Shown in pieces: positions 1-14,600 of a stretch of 64,000 nt of DNA. Under the pieces are notes generated by a model. That model was given only the letters and a program-made list of their open reading frames with translations, did no database searches and was not told the origin of the DNA. The position numbers and the translations under genes were made by a program. The DNA comes from Sipunculus nudus (lineage: Eukaryota; Annelida; Sipuncula; Golfingiida; Sipunculidae): positions 37,242,862 through 37,306,861 of the forward strand of contig CM049307.1 of assembly GCA_026874595.1 (NCBI GenBank), given 5' to 3'. Numbering within the stretch: position 1 is the first letter of the stretch; the number at the start of each line of letters is the position of its first letter.

Positions 1-2100
1 GTATGATGCTTAAGAAGAACCACTGGAGATTTTTTATTGGGAGGACTGCGATAGGAGCCCATGACATAGAGCTGGATTAAGACATAAAATGCACTGAAAT
101 GGCAAAATAAGAAAAGACTGCTTCAGAAATAAAAGGATTTACAACAAAGCTGTGATTTATTATTCATGACCTGCTTTCTGAGGTTTATTTCCATTTTTGA
201 ATAAACTTTATTGTAACAACAAGTCTTAGTTTTGCTTTACTTTATTAATACCTACATGTATGCTGTATGTTTGATTCCTCCAGCAGCTTCAAACATAAAG
301 GGAGAGGGTTACTGTTTTCACATTTTGCAATGCTGATATACTGATAGTTCCCAGAATTTTTATATGGTTGCATAATGGTTTACTCCCTGGGCAGTTAAAA
401 AAAGTTCTACTCGACGGAAGATAAACCTGTTTCATCCAGGTGTCAAATAAAAGAACTACCTGGTACCTGGACAGTATTTGCAGAGAGTAAAAGGTAAAAA
501 TTCCGGCTTAACAGGTCTTCAGTCAATGCAACCCTCATCAACAGGAAATGCGATACTCTTGAGATTAGCTATGACCAGAAGCAACACAGAGAAAAGCTCT
601 TCAGTAAGCCAAGAACTTCTGTCTTCATGGAACCTCCTAAAGTATTCAGATTAACTCTGACTGGGTGAACTTTATGAGGGCAAGAATAAAACGTTGTTTC
701 CCAGCTAGAGTATAATCGCTCAGTTTATAACTCCCTCGTGTGCCTCATCAATAATTTTGCAGTCAGGTGACTGACACGGTGACAGGTGGTCAGATTACTA
801 CAGCGATCCTTATTCACACGAGCACACTGCCATGGGATATGCCATCCCCAGCATCCAGGACCGCCAACGAGGAAGTAGAGGGGCAGAATTGCCAACCGGG
901 GATGAGCTAAACACTCTCCGCATCCAGAGGCAGTTTTGGTCCAGTGCGGATAGCCAATTCCGTTTCCACCGCTTCTACCAAAGCATTGGGGAGAGCAATA
1001 CCTGTTATTTTGGTATTGGGGAAGGATTTATCCCAAAAGAAGCTCAACACAGGCCGGGTGTTCGGACCGTTTGAACGCCCAAACATTCCTTAAAACGACT
1101 TACAGAGGTACTTGAGGCGCACATTTTCTCCAGACCTCAAAACGTATACTTGGAGAGGCCGCATATGTCCAGAACAGAGTCGTTTTGCATCAGGGCTTAT
1201 GAAAAAAGGGATATAGATTGGGTGAGCGTTGGACTAAAGATTGATAGCTTCTAAATCAAAGCCAACAAATGCAGCAAATTTGCAAAGCATATAACCCGTT
1301 GATTTGACATTGTAATACCTGGCTGCTCTTCAAAGACCTAAACGTAGTCCCATATAATTAAAAAGCTTACGAAGACGTCACCATGGTGCTACTTTTAGTT
1401 GATAGTATAAATGAACAAAATCTCTGGGAATTGTAATTTTGTGAAGGGAAACATACAGCTGTACCTAACTTTCTAAGAGTGAATGAATATTATAAGAGAA
1501 GTTATAAATTAAACAATGAGGAGCTATTATTTCCCCATCGACATAAACTTAGTGTAAGAGAGATATTAACCCCATTGACACTAACTTGCTATTTTCAAGC
1601 TTTATTCAAACGTATGTATATCTTATATATATATATATATTCGAACCATAATTTGATTTCTTGTGGATGCAGGAAAGTCCTCAATACAGTTTGATGGAGC
1701 ATTTTAACTGAGTATCAAATATGTTGAAGCATCGTGTTTCACGCCGTTACTGAGGTTGGTGATTGCATTACGCGTACGGCGCTCATCGGGTAACTCTGCT
1801 CAGGACTGGGACCTTCTGACATGGTTGGATGGGTTATGGGAATGGCGACATTGGTGCTTCTCATACATCCATGTATTACACTGCTCGACTTGGATTGCTG
1901 GATCATTTCCCAAGTAATCGTGTAACTTGTGTTATTTCAATGCAGTCTCGAAAAGTTCCGTTTCCCTTTCATGGCGTAACATTTTTACCGAACCTGTCAG
2001 CTTATGTGATGGTGTGGCTTCGTCCGTCGTCCGTACGTGAACCCATATACTATCTAAAAAAAGGCAGGAGCTAGCTTCACCAAATTATATGCCAAAAAAA
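1..2100. other. Gene-free AT-rich flank
   Basis: No splice-compatible coding exon could be supported. The most gene-like piece is 832-1078, noticeably richer in G+C than its surroundings. It is open for 80 codons on the plus strand from an ATG in a CCATGG context, and about 59 codons on the minus strand, but neither translation is a family I recognise. A short (TA)n run lies near 1625-1640. It may be a relic of a mobile element. Confidence 0.4.
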
Positions 2101-2111
2101 AAAAAAAAAAA

Positions 2112-2545
2112 TCAGTCATCTAAAAAACTGTACTGGAATTTGCTTACGTTTTTACTATCTGCATATACTTAGAGTTTATAGGGAAAAAAGCTAAAAAAAA
2201 ACTTTAAAAATCTTCTTCTTCGTAACTGTCCAGCCAAATCTCTCAATTTTTTTTCGAATGGTTTTGGTCCGGTCAATTTTGGTCGAGTTACAGGAAGCTA
2301 AACTGAGTCATTTGGTCAAAAAAAAAAAAATCAGTCATCTAAAAAACTGTACTGGAATTTGCTTACGTTTTTACTATCTGCATATACTTACAGTTTATAG
2401 GGAAAAAAAGCTAAAAAAAAACTTTAAAAATCTTCTTCTTCGTAACTGTCCAGCCAAATCTCTCAATTTTTTTTCGAATGGTTTTGGTCCGGTCAATTTT
2501 GGTCGAGTTACAGGAAGCTGAACTTAGTCATTTGGTCAAAAAAAG
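2112..2545. repeat. 219-bp tandem duplication
   Basis: Two nearly identical direct copies, 2112-2330 and 2331 to about 2545. Each begins TCAGTCATCTAAAAAACTGT and ends in an A-rich run after GTCATTTGGTCAAA. Differences are a few single bases (for example TTAGAG against TTACAG, and the lengths of A runs). The near identity points to a recent duplication, or to slippage between the A-runs that bound each copy. Confidence 0.9.
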
Positions 2546-2554
2546 GTTACTAAT

Positions 2555-3360
2555 ATTACAATATCAGGAACAGCTGGAGCTATCATCACCAAATTTTATG
2601 CAAATGTTGGTCACATAACTCTTATATGAAATTGTGGATTTGATGGCGCCACCTGCATCTATCTTTTTATACAGGGTTCATTGGTCATCAATGCATTAAC
2701 CTATAATTTCTCATGAATAGCAGGAGCTAGCATCTCCAACTTTTATGCAATAAACCGTCACATATCAAATGTTTGGGGATTGAGCTTTATGTGGCGCCAC
2801 TGGCATCGACTTGCATTTTACTCGGGGGGGGGGGGGGGGTTGAAAACCTTTGAAAATCTCTTCCAAAATCATTCAGCCAAATTGTTCAATATTTCATAGA
2901 AATAATCCCAGTTTGTTCAAATGATTTGTTGAATTTTGGTAGACTGGCCCAGTCCATGAAATAGTTCTGACTTAATTGTTGCTTCTGACAGAGAAATCAA
3001 ACGTTCTTGCGTTGTGTCGCATACCGCCATCTTGCGGCAACTCATATAACTAATTTACCACTAGCTGACCCTCTGATTGATAAGAGCTGGCACTGAGTTA
3101 AGTCTATCGGTACATGGAATCACGTTTTATTGTAAGCATTTTATAAGTAAACGTAAACACTAAAGCCCTGGCAGGGCTAGAATTTTGGCCGAGTAAAAGG
3201 AATTTGAACTCAGTCATATGGTCATGTAAGCACATACTAACATATCAATCTCAGAAACAACAGGAGTTAGCATCACCAAGGTTTTTGCAATTGTAAGTCA
3301 CATGACTCATATTTGAAATTGAGGTTTTTGTGGCGCCACCTACATCGACCAGTATTTTAT
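2555..3360. repeat. Three dispersed copies of a ~100-bp GGCGCCAC repeat
   Basis: Related segments at about 2560-2662, 2713-2813 and 3253-3353 share the order: GGAGCTAGCATC or similar, an ATTTTATGCAA-like word, a TCACAT word, an AAATT(G)GxGGTTTT-like word, then TGGCGCCACCTxCATC. They are diverged, direct, and separated by unrelated sequence. A poly-G run sits at about 2825-2840. The same GGCGCCACC core recurs at 25.7-27.2 kb, so this is a genome-wide interspersed family. Confidence 0.7.
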
Positions 3361-3364
3361 GGGC

Positions 3365-4180
3365 AAAAACCTCGTTATATTAGACTCCCTCAGGTTAAAA
3401 ATGTGCTATGATGAAACTGTCAAGCTTAACGGTTTAATTTTACACAAGAGTTATCCTAGGGTAGGGGTTTTTCAATTGTAAAAATAAAGATTGGGTTCAT
3501 TGATTTTTTTATAGAGTCCTCAAAACCTGAATTTGGTTTTGTGGCCATTAGTAAGCCTATTTCAAACTGAGAGCTGCAAAAGTCTTCTTCTGCAAAACTA
3601 ATTCTTAGGTGGGGTTTGTTCAAGTTTACTTAAATGATTGTTGGCAGAATTATTGGACCTTTAACAATGAAAGGACTGTGAGATACTTCGGTAAACGAAG
3701 ATAGTAGATTTATTATGTTAACAAAATGGGCTCTTTGGGTATATAAGCAGAGCTGTACAGGCAACAGAAAATATATGGTTCCATTTCCAGCTTATGTGTA
3801 AGAAAAATCCATGAATAAACATATATGTATTCTGATTTTATTTTTCAATAGGCATCGGTTATTATTCCAAGCATTTTGATAAAACAATCTTATGAATTTG
3901 GCCGCTCAAAAAATGCATAGTAGCCAAAGCCTTTCAGTTTGTGTAAACAGATTTAACAAAGGACAAGATTGTGTCTGTATCTAAAAATAGCTTGGCTGAC
4001 TGCTAAATATTTCAGATTTGGCAACAGGCCAAGAGTTTAGACAGTATAGCCAAGTGCAGGTCAAATGTTCACTCAGTGCAGTAGCTGCAGCTGGCAAATT
4101 GTTCCGATTCACTCGGGGCAACTGCCTGCCTCAGCTGGGCTTGGTCAGCCCAGTTCACCTGAATCAAGAGAATTTTGATA
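3365..4180. other. No gene seen
   Basis: AT-rich sequence without a supportable exon. A TATA-like word (TATATAAG, near 3740) and an AATAAA (near 3812) occur within about 80 bp. That would fit a small promoter/poly-A unit such as an LTR, but I found no paired TG...CA ends with a target duplication. Confidence 0.3.
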
Positions 4181-4181
4181 T

Positions 4182-4535
4182 ATTGGCCTAAAATTTTGAC
4201 ATATCCAAGCATCTTTGATGGCTTTCTCGTACACAAGACTAGTGTCGCCACCTACAATAATTTTTGCATAGTGTATGTCCCTGCTTATTTTTCAGGAGGG
4301 ATTTGATAAATAATCATGAAATTGGGCATATTTATACATCTCGGATAGCTGTTTCATATACAAGACTTGTGGCGCAACCTACTATTGTTTTTGGTTTTTA
4401 CGTCTGTGCACATAGCTCAAAAGTGGTGTAAAGCATCTGCCTGAAATTGTATATGTCCATACATCTTTGATGGCTTTCTCGTACATAAGACTAGTGGTGC
4501 CACCTACAATCATTTTGTGTTGTGTACATCCATGC
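4182..4535. repeat. Three tandem copies of a ~130-bp repeat
   Basis: Copies at about 4182-4280, 4318-4400 and 4438-4535 share ATACATCTTTGATGGCTTTC, then TCGTACA(C/T)AAGACTAGTG and a GCCACCTAC word. The first and third copies are closest; the middle one is diverged. A short minus-strand ORF (4069-4251) falls inside and is judged non-coding. Confidence 0.75.
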
Positions 4536-5299
4536 CAGTATTTCAGAAGTGTTATTTTTGTGTATTTTGTGCTTGTGCTTCAGTTAAAAATGTTTAGTAA
4601 TGGCATTGTACATATGCATGTCACACATATTCTTGAAAATTAATCAAATACATTTTTAAATAATGGTCAAGCATGTTATCATGCAGGCATTTTACCTTAG
4701 GTATATCCCATTGCACAGGTTTGCATAAGTCCTGTCGGCCTTGTTTTTCAAACACTTGCTATATAGTTGGTTTCACAATATTATTTTTCTTGATCTTTTT
4801 TCTTTTGTTTGTCGCCCGTTGGCTCTTCTCCTAAACATATTTGTAATCTAGTAGCAGTAGATACCTTTCTTGGCTTCTTATTAATAAACTAAAATGCTTT
4901 CATGGTGTTCAATTTTGGTGAAATTCTATCTAAATATCAATAAAGTATTGAGGAGTAACAAATATAGTGGGCAAGCATGGGATTTTTCAGTCTTCATGTT
5001 GAAATATCTGTGTTCACATAAACTCGTTTCAGTCAAAATGGCAAAATTGTCAGAGAAATCAGGCCGAGTTCAACTCGAGCCTAATAGAAAAAAATATGCA
5101 CTCATTATAAAGATTTATGTGAATGTGTGAACTACAAACAGAATATTACAAAACAATAGCACAATATATACCAAGTTTTCCTCAGTGTCTATTAATGTAA
5201 TAAACCATTATAGTAAAAGCATGTGCGATATTAACTAACTTTAAAATGTACATGATAATCTGAAATTTTCATTTAAATTGCTTTAAAAGGATATTTATC

Positions 5300-5441
5300 G
5301 GAATCGGACTCGAACTCGGGTTCTAAATGCTCAAGGTCGAGCCTAAAGGACTTGGACTTGGCTTTTAGTGGCCTCGACTCGGACTTGTAGCCTGACTCGG
5401 ATAGTGTGGACTCCATCTTCATTACAGTCCCTTCTAGTGAA

Positions 5442-5498
<57 letters not shown>
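5300..5498. repeat. CGGACT-rich simple repeat and (TA)n tract
   Basis: Between 5300 and 5405 the sequence is built of diverged GGACTCG / GGACTTG words in series. It is followed at 5444-5498 by an uninterrupted (TA)n run of about 27 units. Confidence 0.8.
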
Positions 5499-5499
<1 letters not shown>

Positions 5500-8400
5500 T
5501 ATCTGCTTTTTAGCCGCCCTCAAAGATTTGAATAAAGCTGCCTGTACACGTGTGCTTAACCAAAAGAAACCGGGAATAAGTGATATAAGATCGAAAATTT
5601 ACTAGAAGGATATTCTTAATTCTGAAACTCAAGGAAACCATGAAAATGTTTATGTGTCGAGTAAAAAAAATCTCCTTAATTGACCAGTCCATGAGATTTA
5701 TCAGCAACGTACTTTGCGAAATGGTCAACATCAGATCAAGCTCACTCTTGTTGTCAAGTTCATAATCTCATATTTAAAAGGTCCCCATGTCAAGACAATC
5801 CATCCGACCATTCCTGATTAATCAAATGTTTTATATAATTAAGTTTCCCAGATATGGACCGATGGAAATTGAAAAAAAAACTTAATTAAAGGGGCGCAAT
5901 CATCTATAGAGCATGTGGAATCAACACGAAAAATAGCGTGCTCTCTTTGAAATAAATTGGTACCTGCCAAAATACTGCCCTGAAACCATATATATATGTG
6001 GACCAGGCGCGATCACAGGCTTCAATTTAACACAGCGAGTGGGACTATGTGTATGGTCTGGGCTAAACACCAGCCCCAAAACCTGTCAATCAGATGTCCT
6101 GACTGACTTGGCCAATAAAAATGTAATACATGTTTTCGCTGGCTGACATCGCGACTAACGGTTTCTCTGGCATCGGATACATGGGCTTTACTCTTTTCGT
6201 GTCGATTCGGCTGAGGCCCCTAGCTGGACCTATCGTACAGATCTGTTGCGACAGGTTCTACAATGAATTTTTAACATTTGGCCCATTGACCGCGCGTAAT
6301 GTCCATCCAGCAGCGGTATATAAGAGGACATGAAGGTCGATGCATATGTATGGACTAGTTTGTGATCTGTCGCGCATGCGCAAAATCGGACCTCCGGTCA
6401 TGCGACCTTGTTATGGTAAATAGAGACACGTGGACTGTGTTTACTTACAACGCTGGACCATAACGCGAGTGAGTTCTGTGTCAGCCGATGATTTCAAGGG
6501 CCTGTTGTGCTGGGATGGTTTTGCTGGGAAACTTTTATATAAAGCCTAACTGAACTCATAGTGTGAAAGAATAATCATAATATCGTTTCTTATTATGTCC
6601 CTTTAAGGTCATGGTCACTCCAGCATACGAAATTATGATCTCTATTATAGTAGCTAGGGTTTGTTTTCCAACCAATGTCTATGCTTTTATGCAAACCTCC
6701 ATCAAAATTTGCCAGTTTTCGATACGAAAAGCTGAAGAATGTTAAAATAAAACGATTTTTTTATGTTATATTGGCGACAGAAAAAAATAAATGTAGGTCT
6801 TAAACACAGAATCGAGGGGACACCTGTAAGAGGCGAATATTTTTGTTATTAGGAAATTTTCCCAGCCATGGCTGAGAAAAGCTGCCAAATATTGATAGAA
6901 CTATAAAAATATAGTTCCATGGTTGATATACAAACTGATATAAATGTGAGCATGAGTTTCTGGAAATTTGCACAACCCTTTCTTAGAAAAGAAAAGAGAT
7001 GCCCAAGCATCTAGAAAAGTGGTTTCTTAGTGGTCACCCTAAAACGATCGGGCATCAGTTACGTGTGACGTAATAGTGAAAACCTATATTAAACTTAACA
7101 CAACACAAAAAAAAAAAAAAAAAAACAAACGGACACTTTTCTACAACGGCTGAAAACATGGTATCCGCATAACTCCGGATATAATTGCACTTACACTTTT
7201 GTCTACATTTCTTTTTGCATATATGTGATTTACATATACATTAATTTACCTGCAAATAGTTCGTAGGCAGATGACTATGATATATGCAATTATGCATGCA
7301 TTTAGCAATAAGTTAACTAAATATGTAAGAACCAGTAGTTAACGACTTCGACACTGAAGAGGTATCGAACTTGAACAAGTTTAACACAACAAAGATTTAC
7401 TGCATACACGACATATATTGAATTTCCCATAATAACATTTTGGCCTTGGCCTATATATTGAAGCTCAACAGTACAATTGGAAAATTAACCCCAGCCTTAA
7501 CTCTTATGACCAAGCGGTTTTATTTGATTTAGGAGCTACATATAGGATATCCTTGATTAAAATGCAGGTTTATCAAAATAACACTCAAATGTTGCATTTA
7601 ATACCCCGAAACCATCTGTTGATGAAGTTGTCGTGATGAGGGGGCAGGAAGTACAAGGTAGGACCGAACTACACGGCCTGTCATCGATCTCAGGAACACA
7701 TGTTCCAATATATGCAGCGGGGGAGGCTCGGGTATCGATCTCCATCAATCTCAACACAGGCATGGTTACCGGAGGCTGAGGACAAACGCATACATACAAA
7801 ACGTAAGTACATTAGTAGATACATACATGTTCATGTCTTCCATATCATATACTTTGTAGTAAGACTAGTGTGTAGTGAAATGTAAGATAACAGTTGTTCG
7901 GCGAGTACATAGCAATTGATATGAACATATTGAATATGTAACTGTTTATAAGTTTCTGGGATACGAACATGTTATCTTTTTATTATTTGCAGATCTGTAA
8001 ATGATATTACTCCTTCATTTTATTGTTAATGAAGCGCTGTAGTCCCTAATTTATTTTGTATACGTTTGATCGTGAAGCCCATGCGATATAATTCTGCCAA
8101 TATGTGTTGTGTAATGGCAATATATAAAGATAATATATCAGGGAAGAATTGTATATATTGTTATCATATTTGAAAGTACCTTCATGGATAGCTACATGAT
8201 GTATTTTTAAAATAATATATATTGTTCCTATAGTAAGTTGTCTTTATTTGATCATGGTCTTTATTTGATTAATTATAAATATGGAAAATAGGCAAGTTAT
8301 TTTCGTTCCATGTTTAGATGATACGTTGAGAATGTAGAGATCAGTCTTGGTCCAGGCTCTTCTGCATCCGTTGTTTGATCTGTTTTGAGCTATTTATAGG

Positions 8401-11060
8401 CGCCAGTACGTATTTGCTTTCCGTCAGATTAAGACGAGTAAGCAAGTTAATTTCATAGCAACAACAGCCGTCAGCAGACCAAAGACTGGCAGCTAGGGCT
8501 TAGTTTTCCGTAAAACTCCTCATATATTCATTCGGTGTTTGAAAGGCAGCGTATTCTACCGGGTGATAGGTTGAGAATGATGTCTCAGCATGCACGTATG
8601 GAGATATGGTAATAAGGGGGAATTTACACCTGGAGCAAGGAACGTTTAGATAAAGTTAATCACTGCTTCAGTGCAGAAAAGCCGAATGATGTTTTGTCTT
8701 GGTTTGTGGCGTTTGTAATGTTAGCCTGTCCCTGAAGTTCAGCTCCAGGTTATGGACAGCAAGTCAGGATTGGTTTTGAGTAAACTTGTGCGATGGATAA
8801 ATCGACAACTGAGGATATGTTGTTTTCCCATAGACTGAGACTCCTGCGAATATAAACAATCTTAGGATTCTTCACAAGGAGAAAACGGTCACCTTTACCG
8901 TAAATTAGAAGAGAGAGAGACTGTTTACAAGGAATGACAGGAATTAGGAAAATGAGAGGTCAACTCAGGAGGATTAATGACCAAACCTAAAATAGGTACC
9001 CATGCCCAGAAAAAGGGGGATCCAGACCGCACATATTAGTCTTAGACCCTTAATAAAAGGTTGCGGCGACTGAGACAGGTATAAAAAAAAAAAGGGGGGG
9101 GGGGGGGGGGGGGTCCGCTCCTGGTTTACAGAAAAACAATACATTTTGTGCTAAATGCTATTTGTTTGACTCCTGTTCTTCTCCTGTGTCGAGTGTAAAA
9201 CACAGATATGTTCCAGGGATAACGTCTTGCTTCTTTGGATAGAAGATTTTAGGCCCGCTTGCTTATTGTCCTGTTATCGCGTGACTGCATCGGATTCAGG
9301 GACGATAAGAATAAAACTGTTTCGTGTCGTGTCAAAATAAAAATGTGTCGTGCTTGGAAGATTTCCAGTGTAAATTAAGAAGGAGCTGTTCTGGAACGGA
9401 CATACACCTGTGGGAATATCAGGGACTCCGTTCATTTATTCGACCTTGTGGACAACAAGAGTTAATGGCGCATTTCCTATGGAATGTATGGCTGTCATAC
9501 AACTAATTCATAGAATTGGAAAGACCAAGAGCTAAAGGTTAGTATCGTTTTATATTCTTTAATACATTTTTGTTCAAACTCAGTCTCGTTGATTTCTGTG
9601 TGTTTGCATGAGTAGATAATGTCTGAGTGCATCTCAGAAAGTTAAAAACAAATAGAGGATCACGCAAAAAAGGCTGTAACGTGTTATATAATATAATATT
9701 ACATAACATGATTATAATGTGATACAATGTGCATACATATATATGTTTTTGAGCATCCGACAAGGACAAAGAGTGAAACTTGTACATTTAAGTACATTTT
9801 TTCTTCATAATATTACAAAATATAGCAATATAGAGGTAGTTAAGATGCATATTATGATTCATGGATTGGTGCTTTGTGTACGGTTAGTGACTGTTATAAG
9901 CACTGGTAAAACCACGAGGTGCATGGAAGAAACTTATGTAGAAGCTTCAGATATTTCAGTTATATGGCACCTTCCCTGCATGTACGGCCTGCGTTAGTCA
10001 TCGAGTATATATGCGTGGTGTATATAATATATGTATGGAGTGAATGAATCACTGCAGTTTCCAAGTATTGATTCTTATCCAACTGGTACGCTGGATGCTG
10101 GACAGTGAGCACGCACTTGTAGCAAGCACCTGCATCAATACGGCCCAGATAGTGTGACAAAGAAAAAGGTACCACGACAGACGCCCGTGTTTAACTCGCC
10201 CTGTATATATCTACATTAAAATTATTGGATAAGTACACCGAACAGAGACTTGGCGTTATGGCAGCTGGCAAGGATGTTGAAGTTTATGTTTTGTCAGCAA
10301 TAAAGAAACATCGATTGTTTATTGGTAGCCTGCGTCGGAGTGGCAACCGAGTATGAAGCATCAGCCCGTTAGATCTACAGATCGCCATGAGTTGATTATA
10401 TATACAATATATAGGTGATGAATGAGACCGGTGACTGATTGTGCCTGTACAATCTCAACTTAGGACCAGCATGGACCTTCAGTTCACTCAGTTATAATAC
10501 CCGAAATATACAAAGTATATCAGTGCTGGGCAACATATTCCCAAGAATCTATTGCGAGGTGTAGCTTGGACATTATTATGAACATTAACATGTGTAATGG
10601 TGTGGACGTATATCTGTCTCAAACATATAACCCTACTTTTATCTCAAGGTAAACTTTAAGGTCAAGAATATATCTATTAAATGTATGATATTAGTACTTT
10701 GAACTCAGATTGAAAGTTTTGATTTCTTTGAATTCTTTGAATATCTAATAATTCCGTGCAACTTTAAGTAGATAAACAAACATAATTTTAACACCATCTT
10801 CGATGACAAAATTGAATTTATTTATGTTGTCCAAACAGAATTTTCAAGAAAAAAAATTCTCATATCTACGAATTCTATTAGTAATCTAATTAAAATAATT
10901 TATTTATTTGTTTCATCGGCTCTCTGACTTGAAATCCCGGTGTTGTATTCATATCAAAACAACAAGTCACTGTGATACTTTTTTTCATCACGTCACATTT
11001 TCAAATCGTCAGGTTGCAGAGATAAATACTCGTCACATCTGACTAAGGACACGTGTAAAA
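5500..11060. other. Upstream gene-free region
   Basis: About 5.5 kb with no exon I can support. It holds a poly-A run near 7108-7126, a poly-G run of about 20 bases at 9094-9113, and short TA runs. Scattered ORFs of 60-92 codons on both strands (for example 6130-6333, 7557-7799, 9324-9506, 9719-9997) have no recognisable motif, are not flanked by matched splice sites, and look like chance. The transporter promoter should lie near the end of this stretch, but no clear TATA box or CpG-rich core was found. Confidence 0.4.
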
Positions 11061-11061
11061 A

Positions 11062-11270
11062 ATGAGTGGATTAATAAAAACGAAAGGCCAGCTCTACACG
11101 GAGGAGCGAACGTGAGTCAGTACCACTATGTATTAAATATGAGAAATTATTTGTAAGATATATATTATACAAGTATGAATGCATGTGTATCATATGATGT
11201 ATTATATATAAACCTGTATCTAAAACAAGTTTAAATCTTGCCTCAAAAGCCAACGTAAATGTTTAAATTG

Positions 11271-11329
<59 letters not shown>

Positions 11330-11412
11330 ATTCTAACAACATTCACCTGATGATCGGGTCGCATCCCGTGAAACAGTCTGTAGTGAATTTACAGTGTTGT
11401 TTTTCTTCAGCG

Positions 11413-11475
<63 letters not shown>

Positions 11476-11606
11476 GCAGCATGTTCCACGAAACAGTGTA
11501 GTAGGAAAATGTATGACAAAAGTTGATTCCTCAATTCTTGTATAATTTTAAAGCTCTGGTCCTATACCAAATAACACTCTAGCAGTTGCTTATTGCAGAA
11601 AAAAGG

Positions 11607-11652
<46 letters not shown>

Positions 11653-14600
11653 TATATGTATATACATATATATATATATATATATAAAACACATTTGTAA
11701 ATATTATTATCAATATTATTATTAATATTATTAATCACACGTGAATGACAGATATACATTTTCCAGGCCAACCGATGGGGAAGTGTTTGAAATAGCGGAA
11801 AAGAGGGCGCCACTAACTAAGATCCAGATCGTACTGCTCAACTTGACCTATTTAGGTCTTAACGTCATGTTTCTGGTCCTCACGGTAGAAGGTTAGTTCT
11901 TTCATATACGTTTCAGTATAGCAACATCTCCAAACTGAGTGGCGAGCGTGCATGTGCTCTGTTTTGTCTATGGTGTTGTATGAATCACAGATTTCAAGTT
12001 TCAAATCTTCTATTCCTCCGGGTGTTTTCGATTTTACAAAGTTATTGATTTTACAAAAATATTTGATAACTGCAGGAATACCTAAATTGAGTAAATTATA
12101 GAACCATATCACTGGAATTAGTGTACGAAACAGCATGTATTACTTCCGGAGATGAACAGCTGCTTAATTGCTCTGAAATATTCCTGCAAAGCTGGACTTT
12201 CACAACATATGTTTGTGTGTGGTCTTAAAACTCTTTTTAGAAAAATAAAACAATATAAAGTTTGCTCGTTTCATCGTGTGACATCGGGTCTCACTAAAAA
12301 TTACATGTCCTCCATATATAGTATACAGCCACTATCAAGATTTTTTTTAGCACAAAACGTATTTATGTGAAATACTTTGACAATATCACCGTTTATAATA
12401 TTTGTCGTCCTTAGTAATTGAAAAAATCCTTAAAAATCAAAATATATAGACCTAAGTAAATATTTAACGACTTTACGACCCATTGGTCCAACAAAATATT
12501 AAAAAAATATCTCAGACTTTGGAATATGCGCGCAAAAAAGCTTTACAGGCGGAAAAAAAATATTACACTGTTCTAGGGAAACTAAAGGTCTTTAAACCGG
12601 CAGCACATTGACCCGTGTCTGTTGATCCAATGAGCTGTTAACCTGGCTGTTGGACAAATGGACAACCTCCTTAATATATTGCGAGAGTAAATTACCATAC
12701 ATTTCTCCATTAATTTTTCTCCATTATTACCGTTCCTTGTGAATAGGTATCCATTTAATTAACCTTCACAGCCTCAGCTTGTTTTTGCACGTTTCAGTTG
12801 TACCAACACAACTACAGAGTATGGTGGGTTCAGGTGCCAAAGGACGCTGGCTTGGAGGGATGGTGGCGGCTGGATCAGGTGAGAATATAATCCATTGCCC
12901 GTGAGCATTTGTATCACTTACTGTGCGATATTGGGTAAAAGGTATTCGCTTATAAAGTTCGGTCAATCAGATTAGACATTATAAATTAAATACTTAAGTC
13001 CACCTTTTGAAACACAAAATCCGCTTTATAATAAGATTATACGATTATCACAATAAGCAAGGAGTTAACCTGATAAAGGCTTCTAGTCCGAGATATTTTT
13101 ACAACATAATGAACACCAGATGACGCTAATTACCAAGCACGGAAAGTTTCTCCCGAAAATACAGATTATTAGGCCCCCTAAAAAGGTATGGTTCTCAGGC
13201 ACTGCCCGCGTCAATTTTAACCCCGCATCAAACCTTTTTATTTTGATTTTCATCTTTCAAGAAGATAAAATAATACAATTTTGATAAGACATTCTTTGTT
13301 TTGTAGTGCTTTTACCTGTTTGGCAAAAAAAAAATTGTTATTTTCATGCTCTTCTCTGATCATATGACATTTTTATCGAAACATACAAAGAAAGGTAAAA
13401 AAAAAAAAAAAAAAATAAAATATCGCCCGCCCGCACTGATTTCTGAATAAAGTGCCTGAGAACCATTCTTTTTTTAGCGCTATATATTTTCACTTTTTAT
13501 TCAAAGTGTTAACGTTTCTGACGGGCCCCCTGGTGGGAATGTGGAGCGACAGACTTGTGTCGAGGTTCGGTCAGCGGAGGCCTATCATGGTGGTCGCTAC
13601 CGGGATACTCTGGTCTGTAATTCATTCATGCCTGTTAAACAATTAAATGTAAACATGTAGAAATAAACCATTATTTTCCTACAACTATACATTAAATAAA
13701 AATATATAAATTTTAAAATATTTAAAAACATTTTTAAATTCTGAAAAAAAATGTGGATACTATTAACATTAACTTGATGCTCTTGAATATTGTATAAATC
13801 CTTTGGCGTAATGACGATGGTTCACTTGATCATCATATCCTATCAACAGATACTGTCACACGACTTTTCACATTTGCATCGTAGAAAAATAAATATTTTT
13901 TATTATTTATTTTGGACAGTGCGGGATTATTTGGGATGGCGTTCAGTGCCCCGAGAGTTGCCGTGTAGGTATTCTCTTTTATAACTTTCAAAAATAGACG
14001 CGACGGTGTGTATTAATTAGTGGATCAATACGCTATGCCTATACAAATCAGTAATTTATTTATACAAAATTAATGTTGCTTTTATATATACCTCCTTAGT
14101 AATACATAAGATGTCCGTTTAAAGCATAAGAAGCTGTGATGAATTAAAACAACTCTAGTTCCTTGGCCACGAGACCCTTGACTATGACACCTGGAGAGGC
14201 ACCAGATAGGAGACCCTGGGAGGCCCTAGCAAAGAGATAAAGGAGGCCCTAGCTAGGAGGAGATCTTAAACAGGGCCTATCTAGGAGACTTTAGAAGAGC
14301 CAGATTTCATAAGTTTTGCACCTATTAAACTAAAATGGAACGTGAAACATATTTAGCATTGATAATAAGAAATTAATGATCATAAGTATATTTACACGTT
14401 TTATTACGTTATCACAAAATAATATCAGTTTCACCTGCATTTATTAGAATTTTACATATTTCAAAAACATTGGTAGTTATATGCAGTTGTTTTGCTGTTT
14501 TAGATTCTTTATTTTTAATAGATTTCATTTTCGTAAATGATATCCTCTTTTTAATGCATCAGTAAAACGATATATACCATTGCAGTCAAAGGCCCGAGAA

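Noticed and set aside
832..1078. 80-codon plus-strand ORF with Kozak-like start, and a 59-codon minus-strand ORF over the same bases
   Set aside because: No recognised family and no splice partners. One plus-strand frame (GRVFGPFERP) faintly recalls the RT entry of DIRS-type elements, but the stretch is too short and broken to call.
3670..3850. Possible LTR (TATA word followed by AATAAA)
   Set aside because: No matching TG...CA termini or target duplication could be found.
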